DNA from: Asterochloris sp. CNOR1
Taxonomy: Eukaryota; Chlorophyta; Trebouxiophyceae; Trebouxiales; Trebouxiaceae
Length of the DNA: 64,000 bases
Direction of reading: 5' to 3'
Assembly (NCBI GenBank): GCA_963969365.1
Contig: OZ017760.1
Span: 1-64,000 of the forward strand
In this document: positions 46,859 through 59,429 of the stretch, piece by piece
How the letters are laid out: each line of letters opens with the position of its first letter
Position numbering within the stretch: the first letter of the stretch is position 1
Position numbers and translations under genes: made by a program
Notes under the pieces: generated by a model
What the model was told of the DNA's origin: nothing
Databases searched by the model: none
What the model saw: only the letters and a program-made list of their open reading frames with translations

Positions 46859-48291
46859 TGACACAGATTCGGTGCCTGCTTAGCACAGGGCAGTGTGGAT
46901 CCTTTCAGAGATCACTCTCTTACTGGCCGAGAAGGGAGCCATGCTTTTGGAAACGGTTGATGTACTACATCAACTCAGATCGCAGATGGACTGCAGGCAG
47001 TCATGCTGTGAACAGCGTTCATGTCTTGCTCTTCGAGGTTTCAGAAAGGGGGAAAGAAATCTAAATTCATGCACACAGGCATTGCCTGCTTGGAGGCCAC
47101 GATCAGTCCGATTCACTATGTCCACTGCAGGCCCTTGTGATCAACAAGTATTCCCGTCCAGACATTGCTCTGATGGAGGCAGAGCGAGTATTGCTGACCC
47201 ACCAATGTCCGGCATGTTGTCAAGCCCTGCTCATGTTCTGCACCTTTGTGTCTGTGGCTGCTCGGCAGGAGGACCTTGGCAGCGCCACAGCGTGCTTGAT
47301 AGTGTAATGATCACCCATAAGGCAAGATGGCGCCAGCATTGAGGGCAGAGAAGCCTCCCTGAGAGGGCCCAAGGCAGAGCTATTGCGGCTACGCCAGTGA
47401 GGTTTCCCCTGAGGCACAGCTACACGCTCAGGCGTGGGCATGACCGGCAGCCTGCTGCTGCTGCGATGACTGGACAGCAACGGCGGCATGTGGGTTGAGG
47501 ATGCCTGTGCTCAGGGCAGCTGCTGTGCGCCTGCAGTGGGAGGTGATGACCAGGTAGTGCTGCTATGTGCGATTGGATGCTCTGAGGGACCAGGTTATCC
47601 ATGTTTTGCAGTGTCCATGGGGACACTCACAGTTTTACAAGGGCGCACAAGCAGCACCCTCCCTGCCTTTGGCTTCCTGACAATGCTGCAAGTTCAGAGC
47701 AGATGTTCTGCTGTATCAGAGGCAACAGCAAGCACCCCTGCCTGTCTGCTGCCGAGCTGAGGCAATGCAGCAGACATGACTCATCTGATTTTGCTCAGAA
47801 TAGCAATGCCTGCAGGCGTTGCTGCTAAGGTACTGCATGTCATCAAAAATTGGGTTATCTTCGTGACTTAAATCCTGAACAAAGACTTGCAAATGCTGTG
47901 AACTCTTAGGCATGCCTGGTTTCAGCCCAAAAGTGTTGAATGTAATTTTCATCTAAGGAAGAAGCTTCTTCAAGTAGGCTTAAGCTAAAAAATTTCAGCA
48001 AATCTGGGCAAAAGCGTGCAGCTCTTTGTTCATCCAGGGATACAAGCGTAAAGTTGGAGGAGTTCAGTCACAAGCCTCATTGAGCAGCACCTCATCCTGC
48101 TGACTAACATGTGCAGAGACAAGTGCTGTGGTAGTTCACACACTTCAAGAAAACATGAGCAAGACTTCAGAGTGCAAGACTTGAAGGAAGGGTGGGGACA
48201 AACAGGCCTGGGCAGATGATAGCCCAGGGGCCCCACAAATGCAAGTATCACTGTCCCAGACTTGGAGGCAAGTACTTGAAGACTCGTGTGC
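46859..48291. other. Intergenic, XRN promoter region
   Basis: About 1.4 kb between the stop of the amino acid permease (48292) and the start of the exoribonuclease (46858), both on the minus strand. It should contain the permease 3' UTR and the exoribonuclease promoter and 5' UTR. No additional gene or RNA was recognised. Confidence 0.5.
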
Positions 48292-51200
48292 TCAGCCAGA
48301 GATGTTGGCAAACACCTGGTAGTTGACAGCATCAACCACAATGTAGCGTACGGAAGCAATACTGGCTGCAAAGGTCACAAGTAGGAAGATGACCAGCAGC
48401 ACGGCATGGAGCACATTGACAACCAGAGGGAGCTTGTGCCGCTTGAGCTGCAGGAATGAGGGAGTTATTCAGGTGGTGCCTGTCCCAGTATTACAGCGTT
48501 GCTGATAAGCAGTCCAGCCATGTAAAGTGGGCTCTGGCTGCCTGGCACAAGAGTGCATTGGCAGTGCTGGAGGCTGCTCACCTTCAGTGAGAGTGCCAGA
48601 GGGAAGCAGACCATGAGTGGCAGGGCTGTCATGGACCCCACCAAGCTCACAAAATCACCTGTAGCGATGCAGTAGTTCAAGTGACATTGAGCACTGCAAC
48701 ATCTGACACAGGAGCAACTCAGCTAGGGCAAGCAGAAGCAACAGCACTGGAAAAGGCCTCACCAAAGTAGGGCAACAGACAGGCCACAAAGGCTGAACCA
48801 ATGACGTAGACACCACGGACGAACATGCGGATCAAAACATTGCGTGGGGCCCAGTCACCCCCCTTGATGTCACCTATGGGGGTTTCGATGCCCTCAAAAA
48901 CGGGGCAAGCGAAGAACTGCAGGCAGCAGGCAGGCTCTCAGCATGGGCAGCATGGTTGGCAGATATGGTGGCAGGGAAGCACAGCTTGCGCAGCTTGGGG
49001 GAGGCAGGACGCTGCAAGAAAACAAGCTGGCTGCTGCACACAGCATGGCCTCACATGAAGGGATGTCATGGTCTGGACGGCAGCAGCACAGTAAGCCATT
49101 GCCACAGCCCAGTGCGGACCAGTCAACGAGTCCAGCAGAGAGGGTGTGAGGTTGTTACCATATGCCCAATAGCCTGCAGCATGACTCCACAGTTAGCCTA
49201 CACCAATTGTAGCTTTGGCATATGTGAACAGCGGGCCACCTCAACCAGTTGTAGCTCTGGCATCTGGAGCAACAGGATTGCATACTGTGCCACCATGCTC
49301 CCAGCTGATGCTAAAACCTGGCCCCTGACCTCACAGCATGTGCCTTTTTACAAACGAGGTTGCAGAAGAGGCAATGCAGCTTTACAGTGGCCTCCAGCAA
49401 GTTGACTCTCCCGTAGCTTGCCCAACCTGAGCATTGCCACAGAGCTTTTTCAGGAGGCACCTTGCAACACAAGTCAGCACAGACACAGCCCCAGGTGCTT
49501 CCCCCACACTCTATGTGCAACACACCCGGGGATGCACAAAGAACAAGACCCGCTTTGGAGATACCCACATGCTTCACAACAGCCTGCTGAACTGCAGTCT
49601 GAGCTGATGCAGGGGAAACGGCACTGCATCTCAGGCAAAGTTGTGCCCCACTAGCACCAGTGAAATGTGCCTGGAGTCTGTGACCACATCAGATTGTAGG
49701 ACTCACCAACATACATGATGATGGTGTAGCCGCCTACACCAAGGATGTAGACAAATGGCAGAGTGATGCGGGTGAAGTTCCACACAGCTGGGGGCTTCAC
49801 TGTTGACTGCAGGGCAGCATACCAAGGAGTGTTGAGTTGGGGACACAACAAGGGAGATTGCCTGGCAACCATCTGAAACAAGCTACCACAAAGCTACAGC
49901 CATGGTGCAGAGGCAGGTGGGCAGGTGCCCACAAGCCAGGCTTGGCTCCCGCATCGGCTTTGAAAGGCACAGGTGGGCCAGCATAGGGCTGCTACCACTT
50001 ACCTGAAGCTCTGGCAGGACCACAGCGTTGCACGTGAACCCAATTGTTCCTGCACAGGGCAGCAATGGCAGTGGGCTTCACATACAAGCCCTGCTGCAGG
50101 AATGCATCCCATGAGACAGGCTTCTGATCTGGGAGAGGCAGCAGGCACGGCGTTTAATGACAGATGTCTCAGCCACCAGGTCACATGCCAGCTTGATGAT
50201 AGTGTGAGAGGGGCCGCCTCACCCAGTGCACCCAGAGCATCAAAAACAATGGTCCCCCGGGTGCCAAGAATGCTGTAGTCCCGCGGCGGGCTGTTCCTGC
50301 CTGCAGGCGCGGAGGGGCAGCTTGATCGCGCGACTGTGAAGCTTGTTGCCTAAGCAGTGCACAGGCAACGCTCTGGCGGGCATGTGTTGACAGGAGCAGA
50401 AGAGATGGGGCCATTGTGTGGCCAGTTGCATGGCAATTGCGCAATGCGTATACGTAGGGGTGGGTGGCATCAGCAACGTTGCCACGGAGCATGCCAGTGC
50501 CGCAGCAAGCAGGAAGGTAGCAGATGTAAAAGGCGGCAAGCAAGAAGCTCAGATAGTAACAGACCCAGCAGGCAATGCCTGCTCTGGCCTGACGTCACCC
50601 TAGTCACCCCATTGTATTTTATTCTACAGCTCAGCGGCGCTTAGTACCACATACTCAACAAAGCATTACACAAGCCCGGGCAAGTGACGTCACCAGGCAT
50701 GCTCACCATCTTTGATTGAGATGCCCAGAGCTGTCAACAGGAAGGTCAGGATGAGGAACAGTGAGAAGCAGCTGTAGGCCCTCATCGCGTGCAGGTGGGC
50801 GACCACGCAGGCAAACACCCAGTAGGCCACGGCAAAGACGATGATCCAGTAAGGCAGCTTCATCTTCTGGGAGGGGTCATAGAGATCATGCACGCCCTGC
50901 AGGGATCATTATCCATGGCTGATGTGGGGTGCTGTCAGACAGGCACTAAGGTCCGGGAAGGTCAGCATTAGCTGTGGACATGCAGCAATTGCCGCAGCAG
51001 CCTCATGAGCTCAGAGCAGCGCACAGTGAGCGGCTGCGAGAAAGTTTGGTGACGCACCCACAGCATGATGGAGGTGGGACAGGAACAACCAGTCAACTGA
51101 ATGGGTGCCTGGCTCGCACTGCACACAACAGTCTTTGGCACAGGCCCAGACATGCCTTGCAGGTGAGGATTCATCGGGCAGAGTACATGAGTTTGTGTGT

Positions 51201-53432
51201 TTGCCCAGGCGGCTGGTCCATCAGGGGGGCGCTGCGGTTGCGGCATGTGCTACATCTTCAAATGCCAGAACCAACAGCAGCGCGCTGAGGGGAGGATAGC
51301 AGTCACACTCACCTTGAGGGACTGCCCCGCAAAGATGAACAGTCCCACGTTGGCGGCCAGCAGATTGAGCCACTGCAGCACCCAGACGCCCCAGAAACCA
51401 GGTGTCCCTGCACAGGTGTTCAGGGTTCAATGTCTAGCTGGGCATGTGCATATCTGGAGAGCTACTGCAGCAGCTAGGCGCCCCAGGAGCCAGGTGTTCC
51501 TGCACAGGGGCTTAAGGATCAATCAGGACCTGACTTGGCACGTGCTGGGCCTCCTTTACGCAGGCAAGCTCTGCCAACATGTTTAGCTCCGCATGGAAGC
51601 AGGTTTCGCTGCACAGAGCAGGACCTGGCTGGCCCGTGCTGGGCCTCCTTCATGCAGGCATGGGAAGGGCTCAACTGAGGCTGCAGGCAAGCGTACAGCC
51701 CGGCGCTGGGTATGTTTTTGAAAATGCACAGGTGACATCTGCATTTGCGAGCATGAGCAATGCTGCAGCAGATAAGACTGTATGGCAGAGATGATCAGCT
51801 CTGCACAGATGCATCTCTTGACCCCACATGCAGTACAGAAATGCAGCCTGTCTTGCCATACACAGCCGCTGCCAGCCCACATGCAGGCATAGCAACAGCC
51901 AAAACACACAGGCGCCAGCTGCACGCATACAGGCAGAGCAGCAGCCAACAGACACAACGCACACCTGCAGACAGATCACAGCCAAAACATACTGCCCCCA
52001 TTTGCATGCATGCAGGCGGAGAAACAGTCGAACACAGTCTGACAACAGCCCTCAGGCTGAACTTCTGCTCTGCCAGTGCACTTGACGCCAGCACCTGTGC
52101 AGAGCAAGTGCAAGCCACACCCAAAGAAGGAGGACAGGCACAGCAAGACAGGGCTGACTAAGGAGGAGCGCCCCAGGTTTCTGAAGAGTGCGTTGCTGGC
52201 TCTGCGAGAGTCCAGCTACAAGTTTGCAGGCGATGACGCACCAAAGCCAGATCTCGCCAGGTCCCTGAAGCGGATGTTGCGGCGCCCGTTTAGCATGTGG
52301 AAGCGGGCCAGCAGCGTGTTGGTGTAGAAGCTGAGGAATGTGATGAAGAAGTATGCCACAGAGCCTCCAGCCCAGCCAAGGAAGCTGAGAACATAGAAGG
52401 GGTCTGCAGGCGCAGCAGAAAGGTGGATCTGCAGCAGCAGGTCTGTTGTTCATGAGGTCTGTCAGCAGTGAGCCGCCTCATAGGGCTGCAAGGCAGTGCG
52501 ACAGAGCACCAGCACAGGAAGCTTCAAGGGTCTGAGGTGATCTTGACGATATGCATTGCAAGATAGCTTGGGGCTCTGGCTAGATTCTGCCACTCAAAAC
52601 TGAGCTACTGTACCAGTGGGCTGCATAAGGGATGTGGGGAGACCAATGGGAGTGATCTTGGGTGTGGTTGTGGGTGTTGATGTACTTCATGCGGGTGTAA
52701 CTTCCACATGTGAGGGCATATGCAGTACTAGGCGGTGCCTTACGCCCACAGTGCACATCAGTCAGCGAGCAACAAGAAAGCGCCAACTAGCACTGCAACA
52801 AGATGCCAAGCAGGCGTGCCAAAACGATGCCGAGCACATGTCCTGACATGCCATGCTGATGCATACTCACAGCCAAGGACCAGGGCATTGTCCAAGCCCT
52901 GAACATAGTGTATTCCGGCCCACCATGGCGAGTCTGCAGCAGCAGCAGACAGGCTTGGCGACAGCCATGCAGGAGAGATGGCCTACATTCCAGCAGTTAC
53001 ACATGCAGTGCCACACTGTGTGCCAAACGCTGCCAGCCGTCTCTCTGACAGTGTGCTGTTCCTGCCCAGATGCAGTGCAGCTCTGCTGAGCACGGTGCCA
53101 CAGGGAGCACAAGTAGCCGCTACACTGAGAAATGCCTGGTTTTGTGAAGTGTGCTGGCGCTTTCATCAGCAGGGAGACATCAGCACCGGAACCTGTGAGC
53201 AAGCCTTGCAAAGAGCACTAAGGCCGCCAGACTGCTGCAGCACATGACTCAGTGCAGTGCGCGGTAGAGTAAGCCCATCTTGCAGGGCAGACAAACCTTT
53301 TCCAATCACATGGAGCGTGCTAGCATCCGCATCTGCAGACAGCTGGGCTTCGTCCTCCACAAATTCCTTGTCCAGCTTTGTGCCCCCGCGTGCAGAGTCC
53401 TCCAAAGGCACTTCTGGGTCATATCCTTTCAT
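48292..53432 (-). CDS. Amino acid permease, AAAP (amino acid/auxin permease) family
   Basis: A complete model with 12 exons: 53432-53297, 52933-52871, 52403-52242, 51407-51313, 50896-50707, 50300-50223, 50049-50003, 49806-49707, 49173-49055, 48916-48763, 48658-48582 and 48447-48292. All phases match, giving 458 residues, normal for the family. The protein couples amino acid uptake to protons at a membrane. An acidic cytosolic N-terminus of about 45 residues precedes DSPWWAGIHYVQGLDNAL, then LSFLGWAGGSVAYFF (first helices) and RFRDLARSGFG. The hallmark GTIGFTCNAVVLPELQ is followed by GVGGYTIIMYVGYWAYGNNL, then FFACPVFEGIE, FGDFVSLVGSM and a last helix in LLVIFLLVTFAASIASV. Substrate (proline, neutral amino acids, auxin) cannot be told from sequence alone. 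It lies divergently from the quinone oxidoreductase with the tRNase Z relic in between. Confidence 0.94.
51420..51665 (-). repeat. Echoes of permease exon 4 and its acceptor
   Basis: The start of exon 51407-51313 with its acceptor reads on the plus strand GCCCCAGAAACCAGGTGTCC then CTGCACAGG. The same pattern, GCCCCAGGAGCCAGGTGTTCCTGCACAGG, occurs at 51480-51509 in the upstream intron. Further upstream GTGCTGGGCCTCCTTNANGCAGGCA is duplicated at about 51543 and 51636, with GGACCTG(A/G)CT repeated before each. The exon before (52242) joins 51407 in phase, so these are not needed. Confidence 0.65.
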
Positions 53433-53619
53433 GCTTCAGGCGTACTTGAGACCTCAGCAGACAGACTGCAGAGCCATGCCCTGGTGTGGATCACTCGATT
53501 GGACCGCAGTCAAAAGTCTGCTGTCAAGCCAGCAGCTCCCCCAGGTTTGGTATAGGCGAGCACTTGGCTGCAGATCGAAACCCCAAGATGCGGGGAAATG
53601 ATGTAAAATATGTGACCTA

Positions 53620-54780
53620 TTCAGTATCGTTCTGGGTGGAGTGCCACTCAGCCGCGGCGCACTGCTGGCAATCGCTGCACTGATCTGGCTGCACCTCAGA
53701 CCACACACACCAGGAGGGCTCCAGTTCGACTGCTGACCGTGACTGGCAGAGCCTATGCATGGTTGGAGGCCATGACGTTCAAGGGATCGCCGTTGCTGGC
53801 TAGGCACATCATTCACCAAGGACAGAAGCGGTCAACAAACTAAAAGGCAACTTGCACATGGAGGGCCACAGCATCAGTGATGCTGTTGCGTGTTACAAGA
53901 TGCATATACAAGTTTCCTCTGCTCATAGCCAAACTGGTTGCCCCGCACCAACCGCCCATCTCAGGGACAGCTTTGACACCTGCCTGGTCTGGGAGAGCAG
54001 CTGAACAGAGCTGCAGGCAGCAGCTGCCACCGGGAAGTGCCTCCAGGCAGAAGAGCCACTATCTGCTTTCCTGCACAGCAGCCCAGCCCTGGTGCTGCAG
54101 CAAGCAGAACCAGCGGCATGAGCAGCTGTGTAGGGCAGACGAAGCAGAGCAGGCACACCTGCCCAGGCGGAGCCATACATGTGAAGGTACATGCAAGGCG
54201 CCATGCTTCACCTCAAGCCCTCACCGTATCCTTCTCCAAGACCCTCACCACCAGGAACACCTTCAGCACCACCCTGTAACATTGAGGGGTCCCACAGCAT
54301 TGTGCTGCCCACCACAGACACAGTGGTGTACGTCAGCAGTGTGGCCCCACCTCGATGCGTTCCAGCAGACCAGCAAGCTTCAGAACATGAGCTTCCCACA
54401 GGTGCGGGGGACACTGTTATGCCCCTCGAGGTTCATCCTGGTAGGTCACCCACGCTTCAAGTCCGCCAGCATGCAACCATGCTGCCCCTGCTGCTGCACG
54501 AGACCATTGGGCTGCCCGGCGCAGGCGTGATCTTCAATACAGGGAGGTGCTCCCAGCACTGCGTGCCCAGCACAGAGTCTGGCAGCGAGTGCCATATCCC
54601 TTTCGCTGCAGGGGACCAGCATCCTGCTGCCCAGCGCAGTGGCAGCATTGACACTGGGAGGTGCCCCCATCGCAGTGGACTGTGTCGAAGTGTTGCCATC
54701 AGTGCTGATCTCCTACTGCTGCAGGCAACATCCTTGGCCCTTCTGCTTCTTTCATGTACCACAGCGGCACCCTTTACTTG
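53620..54780 (+). pseudogene. Decayed duplicate of the 5' half of the tRNase Z gene
   Basis: Bases 53737-53803 match exon 1 of the tRNase Z gene (60749-60817) in order: ATGGTTGG(A/C)GGCCATG(A/T), then CAAGGGATCGCCGTTGCTGGCTAGGCA against GAGGGCATCTCCATTGCTGGCCAGGCA. The copy has a TAG at the last codon. Upstream (CTGGCTGCANCTCA) and downstream (CATGG(A/C)GGGCCACA(G/T)CATCA) sequence also matches. At 54290-54345, 54483-54580 and 54615-54700 are three diverged versions of exon 2 (ATTGTGCTGCCC, TTCAATACAGGGAGGTGCTCCCAGC, GACACTGGGAGGTGCCCCCA). No downstream tRNase Z exon was found. This is a partial, non-functional segmental duplicate. Confidence 0.7.
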
Positions 54781-55239
54781 AGGCTTCACCAAATTTGCAG
54801 TCCTGATTTTTAAGACATAGGCTGTGGATCTCAAGGTTCTGAATCTGTGGCACCACAACAAGAATCAATCAAACATCAACATTGTGGTGCAGCAGCAGCA
54901 TTTGCCACTAGCCTGACCTTGGTTCACAGCCTTGAGAGCCACTCACATACTGTCACCACCTGACTGGAGGAAGCAGCAAGTGTCAAAGGTGAAGCCTGCC
55001 TCTGTACCTTGCTCTGCACGCCTATGGCATCTGCAGTCAGTGCTACGTGGTCCACAGCTCCCTTTACCTTGAAGCAGCTCACATGTTGAAATGCTTATGT
55101 TGAAATGCTGCCTAGGGATAGAGCAGCATGCTCTTGCAACCACACTATGCACCAGGTCATATCAGCATGAGCTTTGTTGAGACGGGCAGATCATGTCAGC
55201 TTCTGATCAGATCAACCTGACCCTCCATCAGCCCTGCAG
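54781..55239. other. Upstream region of the quinone oxidoreductase
   Basis: About 460 bases between the tRNase Z relic and the oxidoreductase start codon. They should include its promoter and 5' UTR. No clear element was identified. Confidence 0.4.
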
Positions 55240-58200
55240 ATGAAGGCCATCACAGTCTCAGAGGGGAAGCTGGTGTACCAAGAGGACGTGGCCAAGCCTC
55301 AACCCCAAGCTGGACAAGTGCTGATCAACGTGAAGGCGGCAGGTCAGGCTTCCTGCCGTCAGTGTTTCTGAAACGAAGGCTGCCCAAGACAGCCACAGCC
55401 TGGAGTGTGCTGCCCTCAGCTTACGTCAGCCGTCTTCACCTTGTCTACACAGTGCTCGTCCGCAGCACAGCCCAGCTCACAACTGGACTGTGTGCTGCAG
55501 GGCTGAACGCGCCCGACATACTGCAAGCTGCTGGAAGCTATCCACCCCCGCTTGGTGAGAATGGATGCTGACATCAGCCACGCGGCCGGCCGCTGCCCTG
55601 ACGCCGAACTGTGCTCCCTGTTGCTGCGCTGGCACCCAGGGCCGCTGGAACTTGTTCGTGGGCCATGTCTTGCAAAGCTGGGGCACTTTCCTTCCCCGCA
55701 GCTTCACCCCTGGCGGCTCAAAAAGGAGTCCTGCTCAGCTGCAGGCGCCTCAGACATCCTGGGCCTGGAGTGTGCGGGCATCGTCGAGGATGTGGGAGAG
55801 GGGGTGACTCGCATCCAAAAGGGGGACCGTGTGTGTGCGCTGCTTGATGGCGGAGGTGAGGAAAGGCAAGGCCGTTCAGACACTGATGTTATCTGGCAGT
55901 GCTGGTCTCAGCAGAGATCGTGAAGCTTTCTGTGAGGCTCACTTGTTGATCCAGTCTGACGCCTGTCGTCAGACATCACCTCTCTGTCAGGGGCAGCTTC
56001 TGAGCACTCCATTGAAGCCTCTGTTCCTGAATGCATCCCAGCTCGGCATGACTCAAGCTGTTGAGGGGTCTGTCTGGAACCCTGAGGATAGGATGGACTC
56101 GAAGAATTCTGCTGCAGGTTACGCAGAATATGCTGTCGCCTCGGAGGGCTTTGTCATGAAGATCCCGGACTCACTGAGCTTTGAGAGCGCAGCTGCCATT
56201 CCTGAGGTTGGTGCTCAGGACCGCAAGATTGCTCTGCGCGGGCTTCTCAGTCCTGCACGTGCCTTGCTTCAGTTGCCTGTGCCACCATGCGCAGACGCTG
56301 AGCTGCGTTCAGCACCAAGCTGCTTGATGCAGTGTCCAACACTGCTGCTGACAGAGTGTGCCTGGTGCCGGCTGCTGGGGCTCATCCGCTGTTCGCTTAA
56401 GAGGCTGACCCTGCTGCTGCCCACCTGCCTGCAGACCTTCATCACCTGCTACCTTGAGATCGTCATCCTGGGGCAGCTGAGGGAGGGCCAGTCAGTGCTC
56501 ATCCATGGAGCGGCTGGCGGCATCGGTGCGCCTGCACTCTGGCTGTCCCCTGTGGGGTGCCTTGACTGTGGGTGCCTCTCCCAGCACGTGCTGCACCCTG
56601 CCTCCTCACCAAGGGACTGCGCTGCACTGTGCTGCACCCTGCCTCTTTTGCACAAAACTGCGCTGCACTGTGCTGGCCTGGGCTCTGTATTCCCAGCTGA
56701 GAGTGCAAGGCAGTCTGTGGCATGGCAGGCCGCAGCGGCTCCAGCTGCGGTTGAAGCTTGCTTCCTCTGGGCAAGCTGAACTCTTGTTGCCCTGCGGGCT
56801 CAGCCGGCTGCAGCCTGTACCGCTGTCTGCTGCATGTCCACCAGTTAAGCCATGCTCCTGGCCCCCGCAGGCTCAGCAGCCATCCAGATCGCCAAAGTCA
56901 TCGGTGCCAAGATCTTCGTCACCGCCAGCAGCGCTGACAAACTGGCCTTCTGCCAGAAGCTTGGGGCTGATGTCCTGATCAACTACCGGGAGCAGGACTT
57001 TGCGGAAGTAGTGGTGAAGCAGGCCAACCCCGACGCAACGCTACAGGTAGGGTGCTGCAGGTGTGCAATGGCAGGGCGGCTATGTCGTACACCTGAAAGT
57101 CTCGTGCGGTACTGAATTTGCCTCACTGCAAGCTGCCAAACTGCGCGTACCTGCCCCACGTCAGCCACTGTGACTCCTACTGTTCCTTGCACACATGCAG
57201 TCGATGCTTGTCACCCCTCGAGCCTGCCTGACAGCTTGACCTGGGACTGCACGACGCGCAGCCAGCCTGACAGTCTGTGCTGAGAGGCCCCTGTCTGATG
57301 ACCTGGTTGCAGTCAGTGCCATTCGGGCCCAAGCCTGCCCCAGGCGCCAACATGATTGTGGACCCAGTCGGGGGCTGCCACCTGAAGAAGAACATTGACT
57401 GCCTGACAGTTGAAGGGAAGCTGATGCTCATCGGTCTTCCTGGGGGCACCAAGGCGGAGCTGGACTTGGCAACAGTGAGGCCTCTTCCCTTGTCGTGCTG
57501 CAGCTGGCATCATGAGCCTGGGCTGGGACAGAGCTTGACACTCATCGTCAAGGCGCTGGAGCAAATGCTCTGGGAAGCTGCCCACTGCTGCAGCCTTCTG
57601 GCCGTGATCATCACTGGTGCAAGCGTGAAAGCTAGCGTGGGTGTGGTCAGGGCTGGAAGCAGGATTGTATGCAGCAGATGTCTGTGTTGTGCTGTGCTGG
57701 TGCGCTTGACTCCCCTTGTGCACATCCTGCTACAGGTGCTGCAGAAGCGGCTGCAGATCATTGGCAGCACGCTGCGTGCGCGCCCCAAGCCACAGAAGGC
57801 TGAGATTGTCCAGAGCTTCTGGGAGTTTGCTGAGCCCCATGTGGCGGCCGGCCGGATTCGGCCACTGCTGGACCGGACGTACCCACTGAAGGAGGTGCAG
57901 TTCTGCCCTGAAGGGATGTCTTGCTGTGTTGCCCTGTAGTCGCAGAGCTCTTTGCCTGCCATGACTCTCTGCAAACCCAGGAGCTGCATGGCGACAGAGG
58001 CGCAGCTGGAGTTGGTACTGCCTGATCCCTGCATACTATCGCAGCTGATATCGCTGTGACCCAGGAAAGCAGGCACAACTACGGGTAGCAAGGCGTAATG
58101 ACTGCCGATTGGTGCATTCTAGTCTTGGAGCTGATCTGCAGGGAGTCCCCAGTGCCGTGCGAGGCAGAGCTGTCATGCTGGCAAACACTTCTTGCCACGC

Positions 58201-58333
58201 CCACCAAGACGGCCTCACTGCTGCTGCTTCCCGGTTCCTCTGCTGCCACCAGTGTGCCCTGCTGCAGGCTTCACAGGCACACCAGCGCATGATTGCCAAG
58301 CTCAACTCTGGAAACATCATTCTGACAGTCTGA
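55240..58333 (+). CDS. NAD(P)H quinone oxidoreductase, PIG3-like MDR superfamily
   Basis: A complete model with 9 exons: 55240-55342, 55501-55554, 55745-55855, 56118-56206, 56435-56525, 56871-57046, 57313-57474, 57736-57894 and 58268-58333. Phases match throughout, giving 336 residues, the usual size. The enzyme transfers hydride from NADPH to quinones and belongs to the zinc-free medium-chain dehydrogenases. The N-terminal catalytic domain shows NAPDILQAAGSYPPP, then GASDILGLECAG, with GDRVCALLDGGGYAEYAV. The Rossmann nucleotide-binding loop is HGAAGGIGSAAIQIAK, followed by KLGADVLINYREQDF, VDPVGG and LIGLPGG. The C-terminus has RARPKPQKAEIV, LLDRTYPL and HQRMIAKLNSGNIIL, the usual MDR ending. 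A short insertion (SVPFGPKPAPGA) at the start of exon 7 is unusual, but the junction is the only in-phase one seen. Plastid, mitochondrial or cytosolic location is not evident, since no leader precedes the domain. Confidence 0.95.
56585..56690. repeat. 41-bp tandem repeat in a quinone oxidoreductase intron
   Basis: GTGCTGCACCCTGCCTC at 56588 recurs at 56629, and (A/T)CTGCGCTGCACTGTGCTG follows each. It lies in the intron between 56525 and 56871. Confidence 0.7.
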
Positions 58334-58377
58334 TGTAGCGTTGCCTGCACAGTCTGCCAGCAGATGTCTGCCCGGCC

Positions 58378-58475
58378 ATTGCCCCCGCCTCACCAAAGCA
58401 CAAGCTCAACTCCAGAAATGTTAGTCTCCCAGTCGTTTACAGCCTGCACAGCTTGCCAGTAGGCGTCTGCCTGGC
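58378..58475 (+). repeat. Decayed copy of the last oxidoreductase exon and 3' flank
   Basis: Bases 58290-58375 (GCCAAGCTCAACTCTGGAAA, then GTTGCCTGCACAGTCTGCCA and GATGTCTGCCCGGC) are repeated at about 58395-58475 as CACAAGCTCAACTCCAGAAA, CAGCCTGCACAGCTTGCCA and GCGTCTGCCTGGC. The copy starts inside the coding end and runs into the 3' UTR, directly downstream of the gene. Confidence 0.75.
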
Positions 58476-58786
58476 AAGTGCCTTCTGCCAAGGCACAGAT
58501 GTATTGTGGGAATTTCTGCATTTCAAGCTTCGGTAACCGCATGCATAACTGCTATAATTTGTTTGCTTTTTCACATGTGGTGAGACATTGTAGATGTGCA
58601 ATATGGCTCCTGGCAGACCTTGCCCAGAAGGTGCTTGGCATCACCAAAATGTTATGTGGACATCTTCCCTGATTGGTGGTTCACAACAGCAGCAGAATGG
58701 CCGCAGCTGCAGGCATATTAAAGTGCATCAGGCAAAGCCTGGACGGTCTCCATGCCTGAAGCCTTAGCAGTGCCCCTGGTCTTGAG

Positions 58787-59341
58787 GCCTTGAGCCATCA
58801 CAACTCTGTCAATACTACACAGCTTCTGATTGGGGGTGTGCCAGATGCTCCACCTGAGCATGCCACCTCATCAATTGCGAGGTGAGCAATTGAAAGGTTG
58901 CTGGAGATATCTAGCGCTGCTCACCTTGCGCCATCGCAACTCTGTCAAAATACTACACAGCTTCTGATTGGGGGTGTGCCAGATGCTCCACCTGAGCATG
59001 CCACCTCATCAATTGCGGGGTGAGCAATTGAAAGGTTGCTGGAGATATCTTGCGCTGCTCACCTTGCGCCATCACAACTCTGTCCAAATACTACACAGCT
59101 TCTGTTTGGGGGTGTGCCAGATGCTCCACCTGAGCATGCCACCTCATCAATTGCGAGGTGAGCAATTGAAAGGTTGCTGGAGATATCTTGCGCTGCTCAC
59201 CTTGCGCCATCACAACTCTGTCCAAATACTACACAGCTTCTGTTTGGGGGTGTGCCAGATGCTCCACCTGAGCATGCCACCTCATCAATTGCGAGGTGAG
59301 CAATTGAAAGGTTGCTGGAGATATCTAGCGCTGCTCACCTT
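58787..59341. repeat. 138-bp satellite, four copies
   Basis: The landmark GGGGGTGTGCCAGATGCTCC starts at 58832, 58970, 59108 and 59246, an exact period of 138 bases. Copies two to four differ at only a few positions; the first has a diverged left edge. Each unit contains the near-palindrome CAATTGCGAGGTGAGCAATTG. As 138 is divisible by three, the plus strand is open across copies two to four as a repeated 46-residue frame (HLSMPPHQLRGEQLKGCWRY in each), which closes the frame only after 59630. No start, promoter or splice evidence supports translation. Confidence 0.95.
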
Positions 59342-59429
59342 GCCTATTGAGGAGTTGCGCCATATGGCATGCATGCCTGACAGGCGTGCATTGCAGCAAC
59401 AGTCTCAAGCGTGCATCAGCTGCAGCACC

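Noticed and set aside
54190-54781. Plus-strand open frame of 196 codons as a real gene
   Set aside because: It reads through segments better explained as decayed tRNase Z exon 2 copies. It has no zinc motif or other conserved block.
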